Shown: positions 7,780 to 15,382 of the stretch, one piece after another
Numbering within the stretch: the stretch's first letter is position 1
Layout of the letters: each line of letters opens with the position of its first letter
DNA from: an uncultured Clostridia bacterium
GTDB taxonomy: Bacteria > Bacillota > Clostridia > Christensenellales > Borkfalkiaceae
Reading direction: 5' to 3'
DNA: 64,000 nt
Assembly (NCBI GenBank): GCA_944376295.1
Contig: CALWCE010000003.1
Coordinates: 74,723-138,722, forward strand
Translations under genes and position numbers: made by a program
Notes under the pieces: model-generated
Seen by the model: the letters and a program-made list of their open reading frames with translations, nothing else
Told to the model about the DNA's origin: nothing
Databases searched by the model: none

Positions 7780-9577
7780 AGAACGCTCGGCGCGGGAGCG
7801 CATGGAGGAGGCGCGGAAGCAGGCGCTTGCCTCGGATATCACCGCAGATTTCCTGCGGCGGCAGGAGGAACGGCGCCCGCTCGACCGCCGCTGGCAGGTC
7901 GATATCAATTTCCTGGGCGGCGATCAGTACTGCGGGATCTCGCCGCGCGGAGAAGTGGAGAGCGAGGAAGCGGCGTATTACTGGCAGTCCCGCGGGGTGT
8001 TCAATCACATCGCGCCCACCGTCGACGCCCGCCTTGCGCGTCTTTCAAAAGTGCGGCCGTCGCTTTGCGTGCGCGCCTTTTCCGACAGCCCCGAAGACGT
8101 GAAGACGGCGCGCCTGTGTTCCAATATCTTAAAGGCGGTCAAGGGACGCATCGGTCTCGATCGGATCGTGGCGCGCGCGACGCTCTGGTCGGAGGCGTGC
8201 GGCACTGCCTTCTATAAGATCGTCTGGGAGGGCTCCCGGGAAGGGGGCGCGGGGACGGCGAACGAGGGGGACGTCGGCGTCGTCGCGCTTCCTCCCTTCG
8301 AGGTGTATCCCGATTCGCTTTCCGCCGAAAGCCTGGAGGACGTCAAAAGCCTCATCCACGCGAAAGCGATGCAGGTCACGGAGATCGCGGAGCGATACGG
8401 CGTGGAACTTGCGGGGCGCGCGGTGGAGCGGTTCTCGGCGCCTGCGGCGGGCGGGAACACGCTGCTCGAGGACGCCGAGATCGTCATCGAACGCTATATC
8501 CGTCCCGATGCGGCGCATCCCGAGGGCAGGCTCGAGGTCGCGGCGGGCGGCGTGCTCCTGTATGAAGGACCGCTCCCGTACGTCAACGGCGAAGGGGGAA
8601 AGCGCGGTTTCCCCTTCGTGCGGCAGACGTGTACGGAGCTCCCGGGAAGCTTCTTCGGCATGAGCATCGTCGACCGCATGATCCCCCTGCAGCGGGCATA
8701 CAACGCCGTGCGCAACCGCAAGCAGGAGTTTCTGAACCGCCTTTCCGCGGGCGTCCTCACCGTGGAGGACGGCTCGCTCGACGCCGAGGAGCTTGCCGAA
8801 GAAGGGCTTGCGCCGGGGCGCGTCATCGTCTACCGTCAGGGGGCAAACGAGCCGCATTTCCTCGATCACGGGTCGCTTCCCGACGGCTTCCGCGAGGAAG
8901 AGGAGCGGCTTGCCGACGAGTTCATCCTCGTTTCGGGGATGAGCGAACTCTCGCGCAGTTCTTCTGCCGCCTACCGCGTGACTTCCGCGTCGGGGCTGCA
9001 GCTGCTTCTGGATCAGGATTTCAACCGCATGCAGGCGAGCGTGGAGAGCGTGGAGCGCGCCGTCATGGCGGTCGGCAGGCAGATCCTGCATCTTTATAAG
9101 CAGTTCGCGGCAGATAAGCGCTTGCTTCGCATGACGGGCGAGGGCGGCGAGACCGAGCTGTACTACTTCGACCGAAGCGATATCTCGGCGGACGACGTGG
9201 AATTTCTGACGGAATACGAACGCACGCCCGGCGAGGTCAAGGAGGAGATCCTGGCGCTTCTTTCCGCAGGGCTGCTCGCGGATGCCGACGGAAAGCTCAG
9301 CGACAGCATCCGCAACAAAGTGTTGGATGCGTTCGGTTACGGTTCGTTCGAGAACGCCCGCGACATCACGCACCTGCACATCCGCAAGGCGGAGCGGGAG
9401 AACATCCTCCTTCGCGAGAGCGAGGCGGAACCGGACGGGTACGACGATCACGCCGTGCATATCACGGAGCACACGCGTGCCCTGCTCTCGGGCGGGGAAC
9501 GGGACGAGGCGGTGAAGGCGCGCATTGCCGTCCATATCCTGCGGCACAGAGCGCTGCAGGAGCAAGAGAACAAATAA
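7769..9577 (+). CDS. Phage portal protein
   Basis: A 602-residue protein whose family assignment rests on position and pattern: N-terminal basic helices, a WQVDINFLGGDQY entry, then the portal core with NHIAPTVDARLARLSKVRP, the central GMSIVDRMIPLQRAYNAVRNRKQEF motif typical of portal stems, and QLLLDQDFNRMQASVESVERA helices near the crown. Portal dodecamers form the DNA entry channel and dock the terminase. It starts on ATG 7769 after AGGAGGAACAGG and overlaps the small HTH gene. It is smaller than the P22 portal but clearly complete. Confidence 0.85.
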   Translation: MKDKERSARERMEEARKQALASDITADFLRRQEERRPLDRRWQVDINFLGGDQYCGISPRGEVESEEAAYYWQSRGVFNHIAPTVDARLARLSKVRPSLCVRAFSDSPEDVKTARLCSNILKAVKGRIGLDRIVARATLWSEACGTAFYKIVWEGSREGGAGTANEGDVGVVALPPFEVYPDSLSAESLEDVKSLIHAKAMQVTEIAERYGVELAGRAVERFSAPAAGGNTLLEDAEIVIERYIRPDAAHPEGRLEVAAGGVLLYEGPLPYVNGEGGKRGFPFVRQTCTELPGSFFGMSIVDRMIPLQRAYNAVRNRKQEFLNRLSAGVLTVEDGSLDAEELAEEGLAPGRVIVYRQGANEPHFLDHGSLPDGFREEEERLADEFILVSGMSELSRSSSAAYRVTSASGLQLLLDQDFNRMQASVESVERAVMAVGRQILHLYKQFAADKRLLRMTGEGGETELYYFDRSDISADDVEFLTEYERTPGEVKEEILALLSAGLLADADGKLSDSIRNKVLDAFGYGSFENARDITHLHIRKAERENILLRESEAEPDGYDDHAVHITEHTRALLSGGERDEAVKARIAVHILRHRALQEQENK

Positions 9578-9595
9578 AAACTTCAGGAGGAGATC

Positions 9596-10123
9596 ATGCA
9601 GGAGGAGAACACGATGAATGCAGAAAAAGGAGCGGCGCGTGAGAAGGCGCTGACTGCGGAGGGGACCGCTGCCCGGGGTCCGGCGGGCGCGGCGCATGAG
9701 AGCGGAACGCCCGCGCACGAAGGGGCTGCCGCGCTGCCTTCCAAATTCAAGTCCGTCGATGCCCTCGTACAGGCATACGAGGCGCTCGAAGCCGAATTTA
9801 CACGCCGCAGCCAGCGGCTGAGAGCGCTCGAACAGGCGAAAAAGGATCCGCCCCAAGCGCAGGGGGAGCCCTCGCCCGTGGAACAGGCATGCGCCGCTCG
9901 GGCACTGCCGCCGAATGCGGAGACGGTCATGAACGTCCCTTCGGCAGGGGAGGAGGCGGAAAAGCCTCTTTCTCTTCCGAAGGAGCCGCAGACGGCGCCT
10001 TTTGTGCCGCTGATGACGCATGCGGGCGCGGGAGTGGCGGCTCCCGCGGTGCGGCCGAAAACTTTTGAGGAAGCGGGCAGGCTGGCGCTCGGCTACCTCA
10101 GACATGCAAAGAAAGGAGAATAA
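9596..10123 (+). CDS. Putative capsid scaffolding protein
   Basis: A 175-residue, Ala/Glu/Pro-rich, low-complexity protein. It has one helical coiled-coil segment (SVDALVQAYEALEAEFTRRSQRLRALEQAKK) and a C-terminal helix with basic end (FEEAGRLALGYLRHAKKGE), the usual coat-binding element of scaffolds. It lies exactly between portal and coat genes, where P22-like phages keep the scaffold. Start ATG 9596 follows AGGAGGAG; an in-frame ATG at 9614 is also possible. Sequence identity of scaffolds is poor, so this is by context. Confidence 0.7.
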   Translation: MQEENTMNAEKGAAREKALTAEGTAARGPAGAAHESGTPAHEGAAALPSKFKSVDALVQAYEALEAEFTRRSQRLRALEQAKKDPPQAQGEPSPVEQACAARALPPNAETVMNVPSAGEEAEKPLSLPKEPQTAPFVPLMTHAGAGVAAPAVRPKTFEEAGRLALGYLRHAKKGE

Positions 10124-10126
10124 AGT

Positions 10127-11281
10127 ATGATCACGACTCAGACTGCAGACAGCGTATTGAAGTCCTATTATCTCAATGTGGTGAGCGAGCAGCTCGACAA
10201 GACGGTCAATCCCTTCCTTGCCTGCATCAGGAAGACGACTTCCGACGTGTGGGGCAGAGATGTGAGAAAGGCGGTCCGCTACGGCGTCAACGGAGGCATC
10301 GGCGCGGGGACGGAGGACGGAGAGCTTCCTAAAGCGCTCTCTTCGGGTTATGCGCAGTTCGTCGCTCCCCTCAAAAACCTTTACGGGACCATCGAGATCA
10401 GCGATAAAGCCATCCGCGCTTCTCAGAGCAACGAGGGCGCGTTCGTCGATCTGCTCAACGACGAGATGGACAGCCTGATCCGTTCGAGCACCTTCAACTT
10501 CTCGAGGATGCTGTTCGGCGACGGCTCGGGGCTGCTTGCCACCATCTCGGCTGCGCCCACTCCGGACAGCGGCATATACAACGTTGACAGTACCATCAAT
10601 CTGGCGGAGGGCATGGTGGTGGATATTTATACGGGCAAGACGCTCGACACCGCGGGCGCCGTCATCGCGACCGTTGACAGATCGTCCAAGAAGATCACGT
10701 TCACGGGCGACGTCGGCGACGCGACGCAGAGCGATACCCTGTATATCCAGAATTCGAGAGATCTCGAGATCACCGGCCTCAAAGCGGTCTTCGAAGCGGA
10801 TGAACTGTACGGCATCGAGCGCGAGGGCAAAAGCTGGCTCACGCCCTACAAAAAGACGCTGTTCGGCGATATGACCGAGGAGAAGCTTCAGGAAGCCATC
10901 GACAGCGTCGAGGAATACGGCGGCGGCAAGATCAACTTCATCGTCTGCTCCCGCGGCGTGAGGCGCAAGCTCATTTCGGCGCTCTCCGCTTACCGCAAGA
11001 CAGATTCCATCGACCTTGAGGGCGGCTACCGCGCGCTCTCCTTCAACGGGATCCCCGTCATTGCCGACCGCTTCTGCCCGAAGGGAACGATGTATCTTCT
11101 CAATACCGACGACTTCGGGCTCCATCAGCTTTGCGACTGGCAGTGGCTGGAGGGGGAGGACGGCAAGATCTTAAAGCAGATCCCCGGCAAGCCCGTCTAT
11201 ACGGCGACGCTCGTCAAGTACGCCGAGCTCATGTGCTACCGTCCCGTGGGGCAGGGCATGCTCGCGAACATCACCGAATAA
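10127..11281 (+). CDS. Phage major capsid (coat) protein
   Basis: A 384-residue protein. The first part (QLDKTVNPFLACIRKTTSDVWGRDVRK) and the middle (LKNLYGTIEISDKAIRAS, DLLNDEMDSLIRSSTFNFSRMLFGDG) fit the spine and P-domain of HK97-fold coats. A beta-rich segment (about residues 150-220: EGMVVDIYTG, AVIATVDRSSKKITFTG, DTLYIQN) resembles an inserted I-domain as in P22-like coats. The end returns to core strands (GGYRALSFNGIPVIADRF, GTMYLLNTDDFGLHQL, YTATLVKYAELMCYRP). It follows the scaffold by 3 nt with a strong AAAGGAG site. Confidence 0.88.
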   Translation: MITTQTADSVLKSYYLNVVSEQLDKTVNPFLACIRKTTSDVWGRDVRKAVRYGVNGGIGAGTEDGELPKALSSGYAQFVAPLKNLYGTIEISDKAIRASQSNEGAFVDLLNDEMDSLIRSSTFNFSRMLFGDGSGLLATISAAPTPDSGIYNVDSTINLAEGMVVDIYTGKTLDTAGAVIATVDRSSKKITFTGDVGDATQSDTLYIQNSRDLEITGLKAVFEADELYGIEREGKSWLTPYKKTLFGDMTEEKLQEAIDSVEEYGGGKINFIVCSRGVRRKLISALSAYRKTDSIDLEGGYRALSFNGIPVIADRFCPKGTMYLLNTDDFGLHQLCDWQWLEGEDGKILKQIPGKPVYTATLVKYAELMCYRPVGQGMLANITE

Positions 11282-11297
11282 GGAGCGGGAGGCGGAG

Positions 11298-11858
11298 ATG
11301 ACGGTCAAAGAAGTTTTGGCACTTGCCGCGGAACATCTTGCGAGGGCAGATCTTCAAAAGCAGCTCGGGGAGCTTTCTGAGAACGCGGCGATGAAAGGGG
11401 AGCTTGCTTCCCTGCTCCGCGCATATAACCTCGTCGAAAACGAGCTCGCCGTCGACCATCTCCCTCTCAAAGCGGAGGAAACGCTTTCGGCGGAAGAGCA
11501 TCTCATCCCGTGGAGCGCCTTTTCCTTCGCTCCCGCCGGGGTGCGCGCCGTGTCCGTCTCGGGAAGCGAAACGTGTTTCGAGCCGAGACGGGAGGGGCTC
11601 TTCCTGCCGTCGGTGCGGCGGGGAGCTGCCGTCGTGCGGTATTGCTATTCGCCCGCGCCCAAGTCCGTCGGCGATGAGAGCGAATTCGGGGGAAGGGTGT
11701 CGGCGCGCCTCCTCTCCTTCGGCGTGGCGCGTGAGTTCTGCCTCTCCCGCGGGATGTTCGAAGAGGCGAAGCTGTGGGACGGGCGCTACCGGGAAGCCCT
11801 GCGGGCGGCGGCGCTGCCCCGCCGCGCGCTCTCTGTGCGGGCAAGGAGGTGGGTATGA
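11298..11858 (+). CDS. Head-completion/connector-like protein (P22 gp4 position)
   Basis: A 186-residue protein directly after the coat gene. It is helical at the start (TVKEVLALAAEHLARADLQKQLGEL), has a small beta middle (FSFAPAGVRAVSVSGSETCFEPRREGLFLPS) and a helical end (VSARLLSFGVAREFCLSRGMFEEAKLWDGRYREAL). In P22 the same place is held by gp4, a tail accessory factor of similar length that extends the portal. Function is inferred from position and size, not motif. The stop overlaps the next start by 4 nt (ATGA). Confidence 0.5.
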   Translation: MTVKEVLALAAEHLARADLQKQLGELSENAAMKGELASLLRAYNLVENELAVDHLPLKAEETLSAEEHLIPWSAFSFAPAGVRAVSVSGSETCFEPRREGLFLPSVRRGAAVVRYCYSPAPKSVGDESEFGGRVSARLLSFGVAREFCLSRGMFEEAKLWDGRYREALRAAALPRRALSVRARRWV

Positions 11859-13102
11859 GCGCAAGCACGCTCCGAACGCCCGTCCTCACGAGAAAGCGGG
11901 TGCGCCTCAGCCCTTCGCTCTTCGGAAAAAAGAGCGGGAAAACGGCGGTGTTCGCCCTCGGCATGAAGGAGAGCGGGGGCGCGCTCGTGCCGGCGGGCGG
12001 CAGGAAGTTTTTGAAGGAGCTCCCCGCGGGGGCGAGCAAGCTCTTCTGCACGGAGGACGGTACGCTCTTTGTGTGGACGGGCAGCGCGCTCGTCGCGGAC
12101 GGGACCACGTTTCCGCTTCCGGAAGCGCCGCTTGAAGTGCTCTCCTTTTCGGGCGAGGCGGGCAAGGAATATTACGCGCTGATCTCTTCCGGGCTTGTCT
12201 GCCTCGGGGAAGGAACGGTCTCGGGCGCGCCGGGGGGATGTGCGGCGGCGCTGTTCGGGGAACGGCTCTTCATCGCCTCGGGCGAAACGCTCTTCTACTC
12301 CGCTCCGCTGGCTCCCAAAGACTGGACGCAGTCGGCGGACGGGTCGGGCAGCGTCGTCCTCCCCTCGGCAGGCGGGGATATCTTAAAGCTCGTTCCGTAC
12401 CGCGGCAGGCTGCTCCTCTTCCGTGAGCGTGGCATCACGGCGCTCGCGGCGCCGGGCGATTTTCTCGGGTTCGAAGCGGAAGAGCTCCCCTGCGCCTTTT
12501 CGGAGCTTCTTCCGTCCTCCGTCGCCCGCTGCGGCAGCCGCGTCCTGTTCTGTGCGAAGGAGGGGATCTTCTCGCTCAGGGGGGAGACTGCCGAACGGCT
12601 CTCGGGCTGCGGGGAGGAGCGTATCTCCTTCGCCGACGGCGCTGTGGCGGTCGCGGCGGGGGAAACGTACTATGCTGCCGTGACGATGAAGGACGGCGAG
12701 AAGTGCATCCTCGGGATCGGGGAGGAAGGAGCGGTGTTTTACCGTCTCGAAGCGGAGAGCCTTGCGGGGGGAAGTACGTTCCGGTATCTGTGCGGCGGCA
12801 GCCTGTACGCGCCCGACGGCTGCGCGGCGGGAGAACGGGAGCCCGTTCTTTGGATCGCGCCCTCCTCCTTCGGCATTTCCGAAATGCGCTATCTCGACAG
12901 GCTGTTCGTCGAAGGCGAAGGGCTCTTCCGTGCGGAGCTGAGTACGGGGCGCGGCGCCTCTTTTGTGAGCGGCAGAGCGGGGGAGGAAGTGCGCCTCATC
13001 CCGCCCCTCAGAGGGAGCGCCGCTTCCCTCAAACTGCGCTTTCTGTCCGATAGGACGCGCGTTCTGAGCATTACGTTGGAATTCCGGGAGGGCAGACCGT
13101 GA
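11855..13102 (+). CDS. Beta-propeller phage protein (P22 gp10-like position)
   Basis: A 415-residue protein, start ATG 11855 after AAGGAGG. It is made of repeated short strand pairs (DGTLFVWTGSALVADGTTF, EYYALISSGLVCL, RLFIASGETLFYSAP, GRLLLFRERGITAL, SRVLFCAKEGIFSLRGETAERL), a propeller pattern; DWTQSADGSGSVVLPSAGGDI is typical of phage propellers. In P22 the gene after gp4 is gp10, the packaged-DNA stabilising hub, which I recall also has a propeller-like fold. Together with its place this makes it a candidate portal-closing hub. No enzyme motif was seen. Confidence 0.55.
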   Translation: MSASTLRTPVLTRKRVRLSPSLFGKKSGKTAVFALGMKESGGALVPAGGRKFLKELPAGASKLFCTEDGTLFVWTGSALVADGTTFPLPEAPLEVLSFSGEAGKEYYALISSGLVCLGEGTVSGAPGGCAAALFGERLFIASGETLFYSAPLAPKDWTQSADGSGSVVLPSAGGDILKLVPYRGRLLLFRERGITALAAPGDFLGFEAEELPCAFSELLPSSVARCGSRVLFCAKEGIFSLRGETAERLSGCGEERISFADGAVAVAAGETYYAAVTMKDGEKCILGIGEEGAVFYRLEAESLAGGSTFRYLCGGSLYAPDGCAAGEREPVLWIAPSSFGISEMRYLDRLFVEGEGLFRAELSTGRGASFVSGRAGEEVRLIPPLRGSAASLKLRFLSDRTRVLSITLEFREGRP

Positions 13103-13590
13103 TCATCGACATCATCGATCTTTCGGACGAACAGTTTTCCGACCTCAACGCGGTGCAGATGGCGATGGTCCGCGCGGCGCAGACGGAGAAGAACGAGATC
13201 CTCGCCGCGGCGGCAAAGGAGAAGGGGGAGCTCTTCAAACGACTGCTCACGAACGGCACGGCGCGCTCCACCTACTTCGAGGCGCGCTCCATAGCCATCG
13301 ACGAGGAAGCGGAGGCAAAAGTGGAAGTCGTCAAGGACGATCTTTTGTATCAGATCGCCTACGATCTCGACGCGGGCGACGGCAACGAGCATGGTCCGTA
13401 CCGTTATCCCGAAAACCCCAACTACAACCTTTCCGCCTCTCAGCGCTTCCTTGTCGTCCGCACCTATTATATGGACATCACGTCGGATGCGGAGGCGCGG
13501 CTCGAAGCTTATGCGATGGATACCCTCGCCCGTACCTATCTCGGGGAATATTACGCGACGCTCTACGATCTTCTCGCCTCGTATATCTGA
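13099..13590 (+). CDS. Unknown protein ending the phage head operon
   Basis: A 163-residue acidic protein with GTG start 13099, overlapping the upstream stop by 4 nt (GTGA), so co-translated with the propeller protein. The sequence is mostly helical (FSDLNAVQMAMVRAAQTEKNEILAAAAKEKGELFKRLL) with Tyr-rich ends (YRYPENPNYNLSASQRFLVVRTYYMDITSDAE, YLGEYYATLYDLLASYI). I do not recognise the family. Its place after the propeller suggests a tail-needle, tail-tip or virion-assembly role, but nothing in the sequence proves it. Confidence 0.6.
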   Translation: MIIDIIDLSDEQFSDLNAVQMAMVRAAQTEKNEILAAAAKEKGELFKRLLTNGTARSTYFEARSIAIDEEAEAKVEVVKDDLLYQIAYDLDAGDGNEHGPYRYPENPNYNLSASQRFLVVRTYYMDITSDAEARLEAYAMDTLARTYLGEYYATLYDLLASYI

Positions 13591-13777
13591 GCTTCGGCGG
13601 GGAAGAGGGTATAATTGCGGGCGTATATCCCCAAACTGAGGGCATGAAAACAAGGAAAGAGCAATTCCCCGGCAAAACGCGGGAGGAGCGGGAGAGCTGC
13701 ATCCCTTCTTTCGGGCATGAGGAAGGGCGAAGCGCGGGGCACGGGGAAAGATGCACAGCGGGGAGAAGGGAGAGGGT

Positions 13778-14233
13778 ATGACGCAGAAGGAACTTGCGCG
13801 GCGCAACCGGAACTATCTTGATTACGTCAACTCCTTTTCCCCACCCACCAAGCACTTCGCAACGTGCGGCAGGGCGTTCCTCGTGGGCGGCTTTATCTGC
13901 AGCATCGGGCAGTTCTTCCGCTTCATGCTGGAACTTTCGGGGCTTTCGGGAGATATCCTTGCAGGGACCGTCTCCGTCCTTCTCATCTTTTTGGGGACGC
14001 TTTTAACGGGGCTCGGCGTCTACGACCGCATCGGGAAGCAGGCGGGCGCGGGGAGCATCGTGCCCATCACGGGGTTTGCCAATTCCGTCGCCTCGCCCGC
14101 CATCGAGTTCAAGACGGAAGGCTACGTCTACGGCATGGCGGCGAAGATGTTCCTCGTCGCGGGGCCCATCTTAGTGTTCGGCGTGAGCGCGGGAGCGGCG
14201 GTGGGGCTCATCTACTATCTTCTCGGACTTTGA
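13778..14233 (+). CDS. spoVAC: Stage V sporulation protein AC
   Basis: A 151-residue membrane protein of the forespore inner membrane channel that takes up dipicolinic acid and releases it at germination. The diagnostic stretch is NSFSPPTKHFATCGRAFLVGGFICSIGQ, followed by further transmembrane segments (ILAGTVSVLLIFLGTLLTGLGVYDRIGK, GMAAKMFLVAGPILVFGVSAGAAVGLIYYLL). The start, ATG 13778, has an AGGGAG site. spoVAD and spoVAE usually follow; here the gene is alone. The 187-bp upstream gap contains TATAAT at 13610 with no good -35 and a possible sigma-G-like pair (GTATA about 13628, CATGAAA 15 bp later) that I rate weak. Confidence 0.88.
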   Translation: MTQKELARRNRNYLDYVNSFSPPTKHFATCGRAFLVGGFICSIGQFFRFMLELSGLSGDILAGTVSVLLIFLGTLLTGLGVYDRIGKQAGAGSIVPITGFANSVASPAIEFKTEGYVYGMAAKMFLVAGPILVFGVSAGAAVGLIYYLLGL

Positions 14234-14253
14234 AGGAAAATGTGTGAAATGAG

Positions 14254-14282
14254 TTGTAAAACCGTTTGCGCTGTGGTATAAT
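14254..14282 (+). promoter_or_regulatory. Promoter of the DUF1858 gene
   Basis: TTGTAA (14254-14259), a 17-nt spacer and TATAAT (14277-14282) with an upstream TG; the ribosome site AAAGGAG follows. Confidence 0.75.
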
Positions 14283-14313
14283 AAGACCATAAGAGACTGA
14301 AAGGAGTACTAAC

Positions 14314-14511
14314 ATGGCAAAGATCACGGCGGATACGCTCATTTCCGAAGTGCTGGAGCTCAACCCCGACGCGCCCGAAATTTTGCTCTCTGCAGGCATG
14401 CACTGCTTCGGCTGCGCGCTCGCGCACGGGGAGACGGTCGCCGAGGCGGTCGCCGTCCACGGCGAAGACCTTGACGCCCTGCTCGAAAAGCTCAACGCAG
14501 GCATCAACTGA
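14314..14511 (+). CDS. DUF1858 hybrid-cluster-associated redox disulfide protein
   Basis: A 65-residue protein with the DUF1858 layout: ADTLISEVLELNPDAPEILLSAGMHCFGCALAHGETVAEAV. The CFGC pair is the conserved redox-active or metal-binding disulfide that gives the family its name, because homologues sit beside or within hybrid cluster proteins. It has its own promoter and terminator, so it is monocistronic. The biochemical role of stand-alone members is not established. Confidence 0.85.
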   Translation: MAKITADTLISEVLELNPDAPEILLSAGMHCFGCALAHGETVAEAVAVHGEDLDALLEKLNAGIN

Positions 14512-14531
14512 ATCTCCCGCAAGGGAGGGGG

Positions 14532-14561
14532 ATCCCCGCAGATTTGTTCTGCGGGGATTTT
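14532..14561 (+). terminator. Terminator after the DUF1858 gene
   Basis: An 11-bp stem (ATCCCCGCAGA, 14532-14542, with 14548-14558) and a TTTGT loop, followed by TTTTC. Confidence 0.75.
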
Positions 14562-14679
14562 CACGATATTTTCATCTCGATTTGATAAAGCGGTTAACTG
14601 TTCGGCGTATAGTATTGAATGAAAAGGTGCGTTTTGCCGCGCGCAGCGGGCGGCGGGCAGAGCGCGGGAGGTGCGGAAT

Positions 14680-15381
14680 ATGAGTTTTCTCACGCTCGAA
14701 GGGGTCGGCAAGACCTATCATTCGGGTTCGGTAGACGTCAAGGCTTTGGAGGACGTCTCTTTTTCGTTGGAAGACGGCGAATTCGTCGTCGTTTTGGGAA
14801 GTTCGGGCGCAGGCAAGACGACGCTTTTAAACCTGCTCGGCGGCATGGACGACGCCACGGAGGGCAAGATCGTTCTGGGCGGCCGCGAAGTGACGGGGCT
14901 CGATAAAAAGGGGCTCTGCCGCTACCGCCGCGAAGACGTCGGCTTCGTCTTCCAGTTTTACAACCTCATGCCCAACTTAACGGCGCTCGAAAACGTCGAG
15001 ATCGCCGTGGAGATCTGCAAAGACCATCTCGACCCGAAGGAGACCTTAAAAGAAGTGGGGCTCGAGGACAGGATGAACAACTTCCCCGCGCAGCTTTCGG
15101 GCGGCGAGCAGCAGCGCGTCTCCATCGCCCGCGCCATCGCCAAAAACCCCCGCCTTCTCCTCTGCGACGAACCCACGGGCGCGCTCGACTATGTGACGGG
15201 CAAGCGCATTCTCAAAGTCCTTTACGACGTCGCCCGCGAGCGGAATAAGCTCGTCGTTGCCGTCACGCACAACGCCGCCCTCAAGGAAATGGCAGACCGC
15301 GTCATCTACATCAAGAGCGGCCATATCGAAAACATCGTCAAAAACGAGCATCCCATGCCCATCGAGGAGATCGAGTGGTAA
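14680..15381 (+). CDS. ABC transporter ATPase, MacB/LolD type
   Basis: A 233-residue ATP-binding subunit. Walker A is GSSGAGKTT, the signature is [15 protein letters not shown], Walker B is [13 protein letters not shown], and the switch histidine is in VAVTHN. The sequence DEPTGALD is typical of the MacB/LolD/FtsE branch that drives FtsX-fold permeases without itself moving substrate through a pore. ATG 14680 follows GGGAGG. The permease begins 2 nt after its stop, so the two form one unit. The substrate cannot be read. Confidence 0.92.
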   Translation: MSFLTLEGVGKTYHSGSVDVKALEDVSFSLEDGEFVVVLGSSGAGKTTLLNLLGGMDDATEGKIVLGGREVTGLDKKGLCRYRREDVGFVFQFYNLMPNLTALENVEIAVEICKDHLDPKETLKEVGLEDRMNNFPAQLSGGEQQRVSIARAIAKNPRLLLCDEPTGALDYVTGKRILKVLYDVARERNKLVVAVTHNAALKEMADRVIYIKSGHIENIVKNEHPMPIEEIEW

Positions 15382-15382
15382 C

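Noticed and set aside
13610..13660. Sporulation sigma-G promoter before spoVAC
   Set aside because: GTATA and CATGAAA at 15 bp are only partial matches and lie about 125 bp from the start.
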